A stretch of 11,618 nucleotides of DNA from Ruminococcaceae bacterium UBA7075 (GCA_002493635.1 DKZL01000030.1:1-11618); one strand, 5' to 3'. Positions 1 through 8,078 are shown, counted from the stretch's first letter. Made by a program: numbers and translations. The notes: generated by a model not told the origin, from the sequence alone.

Positions 1-16
1 GCTGAGCTATGCTCCC
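1..16 (-). tRNA. 5' end of a tRNA gene, cut by the window edge
   Basis: Read on the minus strand from 16 to 1 the sequence is GGGAGCATAGCTCAGC. This fits a tRNA start exactly: a 7-nt acceptor strand (GGGAGCA), TA at positions 8-9, then the GCTC of the D-stem and the AGC of the D-loop. A near-consensus promoter lies about 50 bp upstream. The anticodon is outside the window. This 5' end resembles tRNA-Val genes of Clostridia, but identity cannot be decided from 16 nt. Confidence 0.8.
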
Positions 17-26
17 ACATGCCTTT

Positions 27-61
27 GTCGCTTCGTATCGGTTGCTGTATCTCTCAGCGAC
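27..61 (-). other. Possible leader stem-loop between promoter and tRNA
   Basis: GTCGCT (27-32) and AGCGAC (56-61) are perfect 6-bp inverted repeats enclosing about 23 nt. They lie in the short transcribed leader between the predicted start of transcription (about 62) and the tRNA 5' end at 16. The leader would be removed by RNase P. The hairpin may be chance or an aid to processing. Confidence 0.35.
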
Positions 62-68
62 GAGTATT

Positions 69-97
69 ATAATACCATACCATTACGCAAAAGTCAA
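69..97 (-). promoter_or_regulatory. Sigma-A-like promoter for the tRNA
   Basis: On the minus strand there is a -35 TTGACT (97-92, 5/6 to consensus), a 17-nt spacer, and a -10 TATTAT (74-69, 5/6). The -10 sits inside the palindrome GTATTATAATAC. The predicted transcription start near 62 leaves a leader of about 45 nt before the tRNA, as expected for a stable-RNA promoter. Confidence 0.75.
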
Positions 98-145
98 CAC
101 TTTTTTTAAAATTTTTTTAATTTTTTTCCGACATTGACTTTTGCG
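86..145. repeat. 12-bp inverted repeat carrying -35-like boxes, downstream of hslO
   Basis: CGCAAAAGTCAA (86-97) and TTGACTTTTGCG (134-145) are perfect inverted copies separated by 36 nt made almost wholly of A and T tracts. The left arm is the -35 region of the tRNA promoter. The right arm presents the same TTGACT box on the plus strand, followed 18 nt later by CATTAT (158-163), a weak outward-facing promoter candidate that would run antisense into hslO. As RNA the arms could also pair into a stem after the hslO stop. No GC-rich terminator is seen for hslO. Confidence 0.6.
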
Positions 146-159
146 GCATTATAATGGCA

Positions 160-1047
160 TTATTTCGAGTTTTTCTCTTCTATGAGTTTCTCAATATCGT
201 CTTTTGTAAAGATATATTTTTTGTTGCAGAAATGGCAGTTAGCAATTACACGACCGTTTTCATCGGGCAATGAACGCAAATCACTGTCGCTCATAGTACA
301 AAAATGACTTTCAAGCTTTTCTCTGGAACAAGTGCATACATAATTTACAGGATTTTCGTCAAGAACCTCTACTTCAAAACCCTCAAGCGCAGTCTTACAT
401 ATATCCAGAATATTCATACCTTTTGCCAGCATTGTAGTAACAGGCTCGAGCTTTGCAATATTCTTTTCAAGCTGTTCAATTGTATCTTCAAACGCTCCCG
501 GCAAAAGCTGAATAAGCAGTCCTCCTGCCAGCATAACCTCGCCGTCCTCTTTATCAATAAGCACTCCGAGCGCACATACGGTCGGAATCTGTTCACTTGT
601 AGCAAAATAATTTGTAATATCCTCGGCAATTTCGCCGCTCACAAGCTCAACCTGACCGATATACGGGTCTCCCGAGCCATAATCACGCATAACGCTAAGC
701 GTACCGTTTTTGCCTACCGCCTTAGCTACATTGATTTTTCCGTTGCCGTAATATTCAGTCGGACAGTCACTGTCACCTACATAGCCGCGCACATTTCCCT
801 TGCTGTCACCTACTGCTATCACGGGTCCAAGCTCGCCGTCACCCATAACACGCAGATTGATAATTGCGTCCTTTTGTTTCAGCTGAGCTCCCATCATTGA
901 AGTTGCACAAAGAAGTCTTCCGAGTGCTGCCGTGGCACTTCTTGACAAATGATGGAGTTTTTTGGCTGTGAACACTATATCTGATGCGTCAATAGCCGAC
1001 GCCATAACTGCTCCGTCCGATGTTATACAACGAATTATTTTATCCAT
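160..1047 (-). CDS. hslO: Hsp33 redox-regulated holdase chaperone
   Basis: Codes for 295 aa, the usual length of cytoplasmic Hsp33. The family binds unfolding proteins, without ATP, after oxidative activation. The C-terminal zinc site is intact: C238 and C240 (CTC) plus C271 and C274 (CHFC), matching the CxC...CxxC tetrad that holds zinc when reduced and forms disulfides when oxidised. The N-terminal domain carries family-like stretches such as INLRVMGDGELGP (63-75). Translation starts at ATG 1047 with GAGAGG seven nt upstream. It is the last gene of the yerC-methyltransferase-hslO operon, starting 14 nt after the methyltransferase stop. Identification is firm from the cysteine layout and overall similarity. 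Confidence 0.95.
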   Translation of the reverse strand: MDKIIRCITSDGAVMASAIDASDIVFTAKKLHHLSRSATAALGRLLCATSMMGAQLKQKDAIINLRVMGDGELGPVIAVGDSKGNVRGYVGDSDCPTEYYGNGKINVAKAVGKNGTLSVMRDYGSGDPYIGQVELVSGEIAEDITNYFATSEQIPTVCALGVLIDKEDGEVMLAGGLLIQLLPGAFEDTIEQLEKNIAKLEPVTTMLAKGMNILDICKTALEGFEVEVLDENPVNYVCTCSREKLESHFCTMSDSDLRSLPDENGRVIANCHFCNKKYIFTKDDIEKLIEEKNSK

Positions 1048-1061
1048 AAATTATCCTCTCT

Positions 1062-1820
1062 TTATATACTGTTTCTTGACACTCTCATTCGTGCCGCATA
1101 AATTACCCTCTGTTCGCCCTCCTGCGGTTTTTCAAAAGACATATCCCCGTACACTGCCTCAACCTCAAAACCCGCCTCAGCGAGCAAATTACGCAGAATC
1201 TCGTCACTATAAGCCCTCTCGCAAAAGTTTTCGCTCGAGCGATAGTAAACGCCGTCCTCTTCTTCAAAAAAGTCAAGGGTAATATTTACAATGTCATCAT
1301 CCTCAAGACTGTTCTGCCAAACACAGAACACCTTATCGTTTTCAAGCACAAAAGTATTGTCCCCAAGCACCTCTCTGTGTTTATAAACCGTATTTACATC
1401 AAATATGAACAGACCGTCATTATCCATAAACAGTCCCACACGGTCAAACGCCTTTCTGACATCCTCAAGTCTGGTCATATGATTTATGCTGTCGAGAGTG
1501 CACACGCAGGTATTTATTGTACCGTACAAATCAAGGTTTTGCATTTTTTGCTTTAAAAACATTATATCCATACCCTCATCCGCACTCTTCTGCATAGCCT
1601 CACAAAGCATTTCGGCACTTGCGTCTATACCATACACGTCAACGCCTCTTTTATACAATTCACGTGTAAGACTTCCGGTGCCGCAAGCAAGGTCAAGAGT
1701 AAGCCCCATCTCGTGATTGTGACGCTTTGCAAGCTCTAAGATATAATCGCAGCGTTGTTTGTAATTTGCATCCTCCATTAAACCGTCATAGAATTGAGCA
1801 AAAGAAACATAACTTGGCAT
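1062..1820 (-). CDS. Class I SAM-dependent methyltransferase, substrate unknown
   Basis: Codes for 252 aa. The Rossmann-fold methyltransferase core is clear: motif I LDLACGTGS at 42-50 binds SAM, an acidic residue ends strand 2 (D66 in YGIDAS), and TCVCTLDSINHM at 104-115 fits the post-strand-4 motif. The N-terminus (FAQFYDGLM) is typical of stand-alone small-molecule or cofactor methyltransferases of the YdfB/Methyltransf_25 type. The substrate cannot be told from sequence. The start codon overlaps the yerC stop by one base (TAATG), and a GGAG sequence in the end of yerC serves as the ribosome binding site, so translation is probably coupled. The gene after it is hslO; no functional link between the two is evident beyond sharing a transcript. 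Confidence 0.88.
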   Translation of the reverse strand: MPSYVSFAQFYDGLMEDANYKQRCDYILELAKRHNHEMGLTLDLACGTGSLTRELYKRGVDVYGIDASAEMLCEAMQKSADEGMDIMFLKQKMQNLDLYGTINTCVCTLDSINHMTRLEDVRKAFDRVGLFMDNDGLFIFDVNTVYKHREVLGDNTFVLENDKVFCVWQNSLEDDDIVNITLDFFEEEDGVYYRSSENFCERAYSDEILRNLLAEAGFEVEAVYGDMSFEKPQEGEQRVIYAARMRVSRNSI

Positions 1821-2122
1821 TAGTATTCATCTCCGTCTGACATCTTGTCAAGCACCATAGTATATCCGTATGTATCATTGTCAAACAAAGCACGCTTTAC
1901 ACGGCTGATAGTTGCAGTCGATGCACCGGTTTCTCTGACAATTTCTGTATATACCTTTTTTTCTTTAAGCATTTTTGCAACAACCAATCTCTGAGACATT
2001 GCCCTGAGCTCTGCGCTTGTACATAAATCCTCAAAAAATCTGTAACATTCTTCCTCGTTATCAAGCGAAAGAATCGCCTTAAACAAATAATCTGTCGAGT
2101 CGTTTTTTAACTTTGAATTCAA
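1820..2122 (-). CDS. yerC: YerC/YecD-type TrpR-fold DNA-binding protein
   Basis: The chosen frame gives 100 aa from TTG at 2122. AAGGAGG lies 8 nt upstream (2131-2137), and the length equals that of the YerC family. Longer in-frame ATG starts at 2173 and 2155 would lie within or right at the 5' end of the transcript predicted from the promoter at 2164-2192 and lack a ribosome binding site. The family signature is strong: LSLDNEEECYRFFEDLCT, then AMSQRLVVAKML, then the helix-turn-helix ETGASTATISRVKRAL, whose recognition helix is nearly invariant in the family. The fold is that of TrpR, but no tryptophan role is implied. In Firmicutes it is a small predicted repressor. First gene of a three-gene operon with the methyltransferase and hslO. 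Confidence 0.9.
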   Translation of the reverse strand: MNSKLKNDSTDYLFKAILSLDNEEECYRFFEDLCTSAELRAMSQRLVVAKMLKEKKVYTEIVRETGASTATISRVKRALFDNDTYGYTMVLDKMSDGDEY

Positions 2123-2163
2123 GTTGAATTCCTCCTTGTTATCTGCCGATTTCATACAGTAAA

Positions 2164-2192
2164 ATTTTAACATACAAAAGCATAAAAGTAAA
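2164..2192 (-). promoter_or_regulatory. Promoter of the yerC-methyltransferase-hslO operon
   Basis: Minus strand: -35 TTTACT (2192-2187, 4/6), a 17-nt spacer, and -10 TAAAAT (2169-2164, 5/6). The expected transcription start near 2157 leaves a leader of about 35 nt before the TTG start at 2122, with AAGGAGG inside it. It lies just after the terminator of the preceding unit, so this is a plausible independent promoter. Confidence 0.55.
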
Positions 2193-2240
2193 TATTGCCT
2201 GACATCAGTTTACAAAGAATTTTTTAAACAAAAAATTTTT

Positions 2241-2287
2241 TATTATAAAAATTACCCCCCGCTTTCATAAAGAAAGAGGGGGGGTAA
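2241..2287 (-). terminator. Strong intrinsic terminator after the Asn/Asp/Gly-repeat gene
   Basis: An inverted repeat pairs TTACCCCCC plus CTTTC (2252-2265) with GAAAG plus GGGGGGG and TAA (2272-2287), with only a G/A bulge interrupting the stem. On the minus strand it is followed at once by TTTTTATAAT (2251-2242). It starts 7 nt after the stop codon at 2294. The run of T follows only in the minus direction, so it ends leftward transcription. Confidence 0.88.
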
Positions 2288-2293
2288 TAAAAA

Positions 2294-3259
2294 TCATCTA
2301 TATCTTCTGCCGCCGTTTTTATATCTTTTACCCTGTGTATTCTTGGGTAATGATACTTCGGCAGTATCAAATTTACTGCTTTTCTTTGAGCTTTTAGCTG
2401 AAGCAGCTCTGTATCCGTCACCGTAATAATCACGGCTTGAATTTGACTTTGACATTCTGCCTGTATTTGTTGCAGCAGCAAATGCGCCTTTCTTTTTGTT
2501 TTGTACTGTCAAAACAATAAAATACAAAATACCTGCCGCACTAAGCGCAAAACATACAACACTTACAACCAACATCCATCCGCCATTGTCAGACAGACTG
2601 TCATTCTTCTGAATAAAGCTGAAATCATCACCGTCATCTGCACTGTTGCTTGCATTTTTCAGCCGCTCAGAAATATCATTCCAGTCATTGTTGTTCAGGG
2701 TTTTATCTCCTACTGAGCCGCTTGAATTGTAAAGTGCCGCTGAAGGAGCAGTATTCTGCGGTGCAACATAGGTTTGTCCGCCGCCCAGATACGAGGGCTC
2801 GTCATAATTATAATCCTGCTCATATCCGCCTTGTTCGCCATCACCGTTGTTATCGTTGTAACCGTTATTATAATCGTTGCCATAATCGGTGCCGTTATTA
2901 TCAACATAACTGCTGCTATTATTGTTATCAATATAACCGCCGTTATTATCACCGTTGTCACCGTTATTGTCGCCATTGCCGCCGTTATTATCGCCGTTGT
3001 CACCGTTATTGTCGCCATTGCCGCTGTTATTATCGCCGTTGTCGCCGTTATTGTCACCGTTATTGTCGCCGCTGCCGCTGTTTTCCGGAGGAATAACAAC
3101 ATCACCGCCGCTGCTTTCACCTCCGCCCTGATTATCACCGGGAATCACATCAGAATATTCTCCGCCGTCCTCTCCGACTGCATAAACACTGAGCGTAAAG
3201 GCTGAAAGACAGAATATTACAGATAAAAGAACAATTAAGAGTTTTTTCTTGCTGTTCAT
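2294..3259 (-). CDS. Signal-peptide, single-span membrane protein with Gly-Asp-Asn repeats
   Basis: Codes for 321 aa with no recognised function. Residues 1-27 look like a Sec signal peptide (KKK, hydrophobic core, VYA cleavage site). Residues 63-107 are tandem 14-residue repeats of G, D and N, followed by an Asn/Tyr-rich low-complexity region to about 160. One membrane helix spans about 228-252, followed by a basic Ser/Lys/Arg-rich tail. The expected topology is an extracellular disordered acidic region and a cytoplasmic C-terminus. The ATG has AAAGGAG 8 nt upstream and starts 36 nt after the PrsA-like gene, with which it is probably co-transcribed; a strong terminator follows. The Asp-rich repeats could bind divalent cations or act as a wall-spanning spacer, but that is inference. 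Confidence 0.8.
   Translation of the reverse strand: MNSKKKLLIVLLSVIFCLSAFTLSVYAVGEDGGEYSDVIPGDNQGGGESSGGDVVIPPENSGSGDNNGDNNGDNGDNNSGNGDNNGDNGDNNGGNGDNNGDNGDNNGGYIDNNNSSSYVDNNGTDYGNDYNNGYNDNNGDGEQGGYEQDYNYDEPSYLGGGQTYVAPQNTAPSAALYNSSGSVGDKTLNNNDWNDISERLKNASNSADDGDDFSFIQKNDSLSDNGGWMLVVSVVCFALSAAGILYFIVLTVQNKKKGAFAAATNTGRMSKSNSSRDYYGDGYRAASAKSSKKSSKFDTAEVSLPKNTQGKRYKNGGRRYR
2939..3073 (-). repeat. 42-bp tandem repeat inside the Gly-Asp-Asn gene
   Basis: About three copies of a 42-bp unit (14 codons, built from GDNN, GDN and GDNN blocks) encode residues 63-107. Copies differ by few bases, for example Ser79 in one copy against Gly93 in the next. The period is a multiple of three, so copy-number change would keep the frame. 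Confidence 0.75.
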
Positions 3260-3295
3260 ACAGATTCTCCTTTCCTTAATAAAAGGATAAGTTAA

Positions 3296-4483
3296 TTATT
3301 CATCAGAACCTTCAGTAGCTGCCTGAGTTGTTTCAATTACTGCTTTAAAGAATAAATCAGCCTGATACTTATCAAGTACAGAAGTGTTTACTTCACACTC
3401 AAGGTTTTCAGCCAGACCATCAAGATAATCCTTAAAATCATCATTTTTCATATTAGAAAGGACATTCGGTCTGTTTGTATCGCTCTTAATATAATCATCA
3501 ACATCATTTTTAATGTCATTCTTATAAATTAAATAATAAACAGCACTGTCTCCGCTGCCAACCTTTAAAGTTGAAGCCTTGTTGCTGTCGAGCTCTTTAA
3601 GAGCATTGAGAACCTCCTCACCAAGTGAAGATGTACTGATATTTTCTACATTTGAAGTTGAAGGATCAGCCTCAATATTGTTGTTTTCCATATATTTTGC
3701 AACTACATCGCTGTATGATGAACCTTTGTTGATTTCTTCAGCATAGCCGTCTATTTCATCGGTAAGCTTCTTTGCGTCATCCTCAGAAAGTGCCGCATCC
3801 TTTGCTGTGCCGCTTTCATCAGTTGTTGATTCATAAAGGTTCACTGTAAAATAGCTGTAATCAACATAGTTTTCAGTGAAGAAATCTGTAAGCTCGCTGT
3901 CAGAAACCTCTTCTGTGCCGCCCTTGCCATAAGTGGCTTCAAACAGCTTTGAATATTTTGCACTGTAAAGTGTTGTTGCATAAGTAAAGCTTTCAAGAGA
4001 AATACCATACGGCTCCAAATCGTCTTTCATAGGCATAACATAACCGTATGAAGCATACTGACCTACATTCCAGTAGGTTTCAGCCTGTTCTTCTGCTGCA
4101 GCTGTGTCTTCTGTGCTGAGCTCTATACCTGCCTTTGCAAGCTGTTCATCAACTACCATATAGTTTTTGCACATAATGTCAGCCTGTTCTTTAATCCAAT
4201 CCTTTGCAACCTGCTTGTTGCCGTCATCGTCCTCAATTTCCTTGTCAAGCCAATCGCTGTTAGCTTTGCTGTAATCATCAAGCTGTTCAGAAGCAAATGA
4301 CTGCGCCTGTGAATATGCAAGGTTAAGTGAGTAAATATACACACCGATTGCAAGTTCGTTATCTCCTGTTTTATAAGCCCATTCTTTGTTAAGACTTGTA
4401 GGAGTGCAGCCAACAGCAAAAACTGCTGTCAGGCACATAAGCACTGCAAGCACGAATGAACCGATTTTCAAATTTGACTTCAT
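3296..4483 (-). CDS. PrsA/SurA-like lipoprotein with degenerate parvulin domain
   Basis: Codes for 395 aa from ATG 4483, chosen because AAGGA lies upstream (4495-4499) and the signal peptide then begins MKSNLKIG. An upstream ATG at 4531 would add 16 residues before the charged start. Residues 1-25 are a lipoprotein signal with Cys26 (FAVGC). Residues 45-200 are a helical SurA_N-like chaperone region. Residues 193-218 resemble the link to a parvulin domain (SDSELTDFFTENY), and 208-322 follow the parvulin pattern (DDAKKLTDEIDGYAEEI, then SDVVAKYM), but the usual catalytic His of the first strand is absent (YSYFTV). PrsA-type lipoproteins fold secreted proteins outside the membrane and often follow mfd in Clostridia. 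This one is probably a chaperone without isomerase activity. Confidence 0.78.
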   Translation of the reverse strand: MKSNLKIGSFVLAVLMCLTAVFAVGCTPTSLNKEWAYKTGDNELAIGVYIYSLNLAYSQAQSFASEQLDDYSKANSDWLDKEIEDDDGNKQVAKDWIKEQADIMCKNYMVVDEQLAKAGIELSTEDTAAAEEQAETYWNVGQYASYGYVMPMKDDLEPYGISLESFTYATTLYSAKYSKLFEATYGKGGTEEVSDSELTDFFTENYVDYSYFTVNLYESTTDESGTAKDAALSEDDAKKLTDEIDGYAEEINKGSSYSDVVAKYMENNNIEADPSTSNVENISTSSLGEEVLNALKELDSNKASTLKVGSGDSAVYYLIYKNDIKNDVDDYIKSDTNRPNVLSNMKNDDFKDYLDGLAENLECEVNTSVLDKYQADLFFKAVIETTQAATEGSDE

Positions 4484-4554
4484 AAAAATTACCGTCCTTA
4501 TCAAATTATAAAAGTTCGGACTGAAAAACACTTTTCCAGTCTGCGTACTTTATA

Positions 4555-4583
4555 AGTATACACAATTTTTTTGATATTGTCTA
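4555..4583 (-). promoter_or_regulatory. Promoter for the PrsA-like lipoprotein gene
   Basis: Minus strand: -35 TAGACA (4583-4578, 5/6), a 17-nt spacer, and -10 TATACT (4560-4555, 5/6). The expected start near 4548 gives a leader of about 65 nt before ATG 4483. It lies in the 41-bp gap after the mfd stop, so the lipoprotein gene can be expressed apart from mfd. Confidence 0.6.
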
Positions 4584-4624
4584 TATTTTATTAAAAATTT
4601 AATAATTTTTTTCATAAAAAGCTG

Positions 4625-7600
4625 TTATTCGACCTTAAAAATTCTTTTCAACAGCTTGAGAGACGCCTTTCCTCCTCCCGACTGCACGCTTACATACGGC
4701 TTGTTTCCCTTTGCATTGAGCAGTGCTCTGCCGTTTAATGCAATCAGAATATCAGAAACTACAGGCGACTTTATCTCTTTGACGTATATAATCATATTGC
4801 TGTCGTTTTGTCTGATTTCGTAAACGCCCATAGAATTTGCCTTGTTTCTTACAAGCGCAATATCAATAAGTCCGAGTACAGATTCGGGGATTTCGCCAAA
4901 GCGGTCACGCAGTTCATCTTTAACATCCTCGCTGTCCTCAATGCTTCTTATGTCTGCAATTCTTCTGTAAACATCAAGGCGCAGAGTAAGACTTTCAACA
5001 TAGCTTTCAGGGATATGAGCATCAACTGAAATATCAATCAGACAATCAAGATCGGCACTTTGCTGTGCATTGCCCTTTTCTTCGTTTACAGCCTCTTCGA
5101 GCAGTTTGAGGTACATATCATATCCTACGCTCGACATATGTCCGTGCTGCTGAGCACCCATAACATTGCCTGCACCTCTGAGTTCAAGGTCACGCATTGC
5201 AATTTTGAAGCCGCTGCCAAATTCGGTAAATTCTCTTATAGCTGCAAGTCTTTTTTGCTGAATTTCAGTAAGAACCTTGCCGCCTCTGAATGTAAAGTAA
5301 GCATAGGCACGCCTTGCGCTTCTGCCGACTCTTCCCCTCAGCTGATGAAGTTGAGAAAGTCCCATTTTGTCGGCATTTTCAATTATCAGAGTATTTGCAT
5401 TTGGCAGGTCAACGCCTGTTTCAATAATTGTTGTGCATACAAGCACATCAATTTCCTGTTCAAGCATACTGCGCCAAACTTCGCTCAGCTCATTTTCTTT
5501 CATCTTTCCGTGGCCAATACCGACCTTTGCCTCGGGAACAGCTTCCATAATTTTTGCCGCTGTCGACTCGATTGTTCCGACATCGTTATGCAGATAGAAC
5601 ACCTGACCGCCTCGCCTTAATTCACGGCGGATAGCCTCGTTTATAACAGCCTCGTCGTGTTCCAGCACATAGGTCTGTACAGGCTGACGGTTATGGGGCG
5701 CTTCTTCAATTACGCTCATATCACGCAAACCGCTCATAGCCATATTAAGCGTTCTCGGAATCGGTGTAGCTGAAAGCGTGAGCACATCAACATTTTTGCA
5801 GACTTCCTTGAATCGTTCCTTTTGCGCTACGCCGAACCTCTGCTCCTCGTCAATAATTGCCAGTCCCAGATCACGGAACTCAACATCTTTCTGCACAAGC
5901 CTGTGAGTGCCGACAATTATGTCAACCTCACCTCTTTTGAGCTTCTCTAACGCTTCCTTCTGCTGTTTTGGAGTTCTGAAACGTGAGAGCAGTTCAATGC
6001 GCACGGGATAACCCTCAAATCTTCTGCAAACTGTTTGATAATGCTGCCATGCAAGAATTGTTGTAGGGCAAAGCAGGGCGCACTGTTTTGAGTCAGATAC
6101 GCACTTGAAAGCCGCCCTGAGTGCAACCTCCGTTTTGCCAAAGCCTACGTCACCGCACAAAAGTCTGTCCATAGGGGCAGTTTTCTGCATATCTTTTTTA
6201 ATCTCCCGACAGCATCTGAGCTGATCGGGGGTTTCCTCATATTCAAAGCTTGCCTCAAAATCATGCTGCCATTCATTATCACCGGAAAAAGCATATCCCT
6301 TGGATTTCATACGAGCCGAATAAAGCGCAATTAATTCTTTTGCAATATCTTTAACCGATGACTTGACCTTTGCTTTCTGCTTTTGCCAATCCTGAGAACC
6401 AAGACGATTAAGCTTAACCTTTGCGTCATCACCCGTTCCGATATATTTTGCTACCATATCAAGCTGAGTAACAGGAACATAAAGCACGTCACCCTTTGCA
6501 TACTCAATCTTTATATAATCCTTTGTAATGCCGTGCGTGTCAATTTTTCTGATACCGCCGAACACACCTATGCCGTGAACACTGTGTACCACGTGTTCAC
6601 CGACCGAAAGTTCCGACAAGCTGTAAATTGCCTTGCCGTTTTTCTGTTTTTTACGCTTTTTACTCTGCGGTTTATAAGCTGTCTGGCCATAGGTATAAAG
6701 ATAAAACTTTTCACCAGCAAACTCAAATCCGCCGCTTAAAGCACCGCTCATCACGCAGACCTTGCCTCGCATCGCTTTGTCAAAATCCTCTGCATACTCA
6801 ACGTTATATCCGTCGTCACTGAGATTTTCGCAAAGATTTTTTGCCGATTTGTCAGTGCCTGCAAGCACCACAACTGCACTGTCTGCGCTAAATACTGCAT
6901 CTATATCCTCTTTGAGCTGATTATACGAACCGCCCCACGGCGATAACTGCTTTGCTGTAAATGCAAAGGCTTCATTCAATTTAATTGGAATATTGCCATG
7001 CATAAAGTTTTCAAGCATAATTACGCCGTGCTGCGTAAATATGTCAATACATTCATTGAATGTCAGAGTGAACCTGTCAAAGCCTTTGCACAAAGTACCG
7101 TCCTCAAATGCCTGCTTTAGCATTTCGGTATTTTGAAAGTCCATCGCCTTTCCTCTGTCGCTAACATTGGCAAATTCAGAGGTAAAAAACAGTGCATTCC
7201 TGTCAAAGTAATCAAACAAGCACTCGGGCTTTCCGTAAATCTGATTGATAAACTTGTCTGCGTTGGAAATTACCGAACCGTTCCGGATAAGCTCCGCCTC
7301 AGAATAAAGTTTTTCCTTTGCTTTCGGAGCGGCTTTGCCTCGCAACAGTCCTGCCTTTCGCTCAATCTCCGCCGCCAAAGCCTCCCTGTCCTCGATGAGA
7401 ATCTCGGTTGACGGTGAAAGTTTGATTTTTCCTGCCTTTTTAAATCTTCTCTGCGATTCAATATCAAAGTAATTCAGGTCGGAGATTTCATCGCCCCAAA
7501 ATTCGGCTCTCACAGGATACTCGCTGTCGGGCATAAAAAAGTCAAGGATTCCGCCTCTGAGCGAAAACTGACCGCTTCCTTCAACTGCATCAAATCTTTC

Positions 7601-8077
7601 ATATCCGAGCAGAGTAAGCGTTCTCACTGCTTTTTCAAGCGGAACCTCTCTGCCCTCCTCAAAAATCAGCGTTGAATCCTCAAGCACTTTTTGGGGCACA
7701 GTAAGCTGGCTTGCCGCATCAATGCAGGAGATTACAACATCACAGTCGCCCTCCATCAGCTTTAAAAGCACCTTGAGCCTTGCGTGCTCGTACTCTCTTG
7801 ACCTGCTCTGAAAATCGAGGAAATTCAAATCCCTGACAGGGTAAACATACGCCCTAAGCCCCATACTCGACAAATCGTTGCAGAGCTGCTGCGACTCTTT
7901 TTCATCAGACGCAATAAAAAGTGCCGAAGTATTTTTCAAACGACACAACGCATAAATCACATTAGCCTTATTCACTGTTGAAAGACCCGAAGCATAAAGG
8001 CTTCTGCCGTTTTTCACGGCCTTTTCCAAAGCTTTAAATGTGCTATTCTGTTTTAAAACATCAATCAAAAAATTCAT
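4625..8077 (-). CDS. mfd: Transcription-repair coupling factor Mfd
   Basis: Codes for 1150 aa from ATG 8077. Mfd displaces RNA polymerase stalled at DNA damage and recruits UvrA. Domains in order: UvrB-like N-terminal region (to about 370) including SGQFSLRGGILDFF; a Lys-rich linker (about 473-482); RNA-polymerase-interacting CarD-like domain (about 490-555, GEHVVHSVHGIGVF); helicase lobe 1 with Walker A GDVGFGKT (642-649), DEEQ (743-746) and SATPIPRTL (769-777); lobe 2 with RGRVGRSARRAYAYF; and the C-terminal TRCF domain. Length matches the family. The frame can be extended to a TTG at 8095, but that has no ribosome binding site. GGAG lies 12 nt before the ATG, inside a dispersed repeat. Position after pth is conserved in Firmicutes. 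Confidence 0.97.
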   Translation of the reverse strand: MNFLIDVLKQNSTFKALEKAVKNGRSLYASGLSTVNKANVIYALCRLKNTSALFIASDEKESQQLCNDLSSMGLRAYVYPVRDLNFLDFQSRSREYEHARLKVLLKLMEGDCDVVISCIDAASQLTVPQKVLEDSTLIFEEGREVPLEKAVRTLTLLGYERFDAVEGSGQFSLRGGILDFFMPDSEYPVRAEFWGDEISDLNYFDIESQRRFKKAGKIKLSPSTEILIEDREALAAEIERKAGLLRGKAAPKAKEKLYSEAELIRNGSVISNADKFINQIYGKPECLFDYFDRNALFFTSEFANVSDRGKAMDFQNTEMLKQAFEDGTLCKGFDRFTLTFNECIDIFTQHGVIMLENFMHGNIPIKLNEAFAFTAKQLSPWGGSYNQLKEDIDAVFSADSAVVVLAGTDKSAKNLCENLSDDGYNVEYAEDFDKAMRGKVCVMSGALSGGFEFAGEKFYLYTYGQTAYKPQSKKRKKQKNGKAIYSLSELSVGEHVVHSVHGIGVFGGIRKIDTHGITKDYIKIEYAKGDVLYVPVTQLDMVAKYIGTGDDAKVKLNRLGSQDWQKQKAKVKSSVKDIAKELIALYSARMKSKGYAFSGDNEWQHDFEASFEYEETPDQLRCCREIKKDMQKTAPMDRLLCGDVGFGKTEVALRAAFKCVSDSKQCALLCPTTILAWQHYQTVCRRFEGYPVRIELLSRFRTPKQQKEALEKLKRGEVDIIVGTHRLVQKDVEFRDLGLAIIDEEQRFGVAQKERFKEVCKNVDVLTLSATPIPRTLNMAMSGLRDMSVIEEAPHNRQPVQTYVLEHDEAVINEAIRRELRRGGQVFYLHNDVGTIESTAAKIMEAVPEAKVGIGHGKMKENELSEVWRSMLEQEIDVLVCTTIIETGVDLPNANTLIIENADKMGLSQLHQLRGRVGRSARRAYAYFTFRGGKVLTEIQQKRLAAIREFTEFGSGFKIAMRDLELRGAGNVMGAQQHGHMSSVGYDMYLKLLEEAVNEEKGNAQQSADLDCLIDISVDAHIPESYVESLTLRLDVYRRIADIRSIEDSEDVKDELRDRFGEIPESVLGLIDIALVRNKANSMGVYEIRQNDSNMIIYVKEIKSPVVSDILIALNGRALLNAKGNKPYVSVQSGGGKASLKLLKRIFKVE

Positions 8078-8078
8078 A

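Noticed and set aside
304..900. 198-codon plus-strand frame opposite hslO
   Set aside because: No recognisable domain and no ribosome binding site; it is fully antisense to a well-supported hslO, with codon content that mirrors it.
2650..3205. Long open frames on both strands across the Gly-Asp-Asn repeat
   Set aside because: They arise because the period-42 repeat is free of stops in several frames; their products are Cys/Tyr/Arg or Ile/Val/Thr low-complexity with no start signal.
4505..4510. TATAAT-like box just upstream of the PrsA-like gene
   Set aside because: A start from it would fall on or after the Shine-Dalgarno at 4495-4499, and no -35 stands at the right distance; the box pair at 4555-4583 is better.
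4584..4624. Terminator after mfd
   Set aside because: Only an AT-only palindrome (TTATTAAA/TTTAATAA) is present; without GC pairs it is not a convincing terminator.
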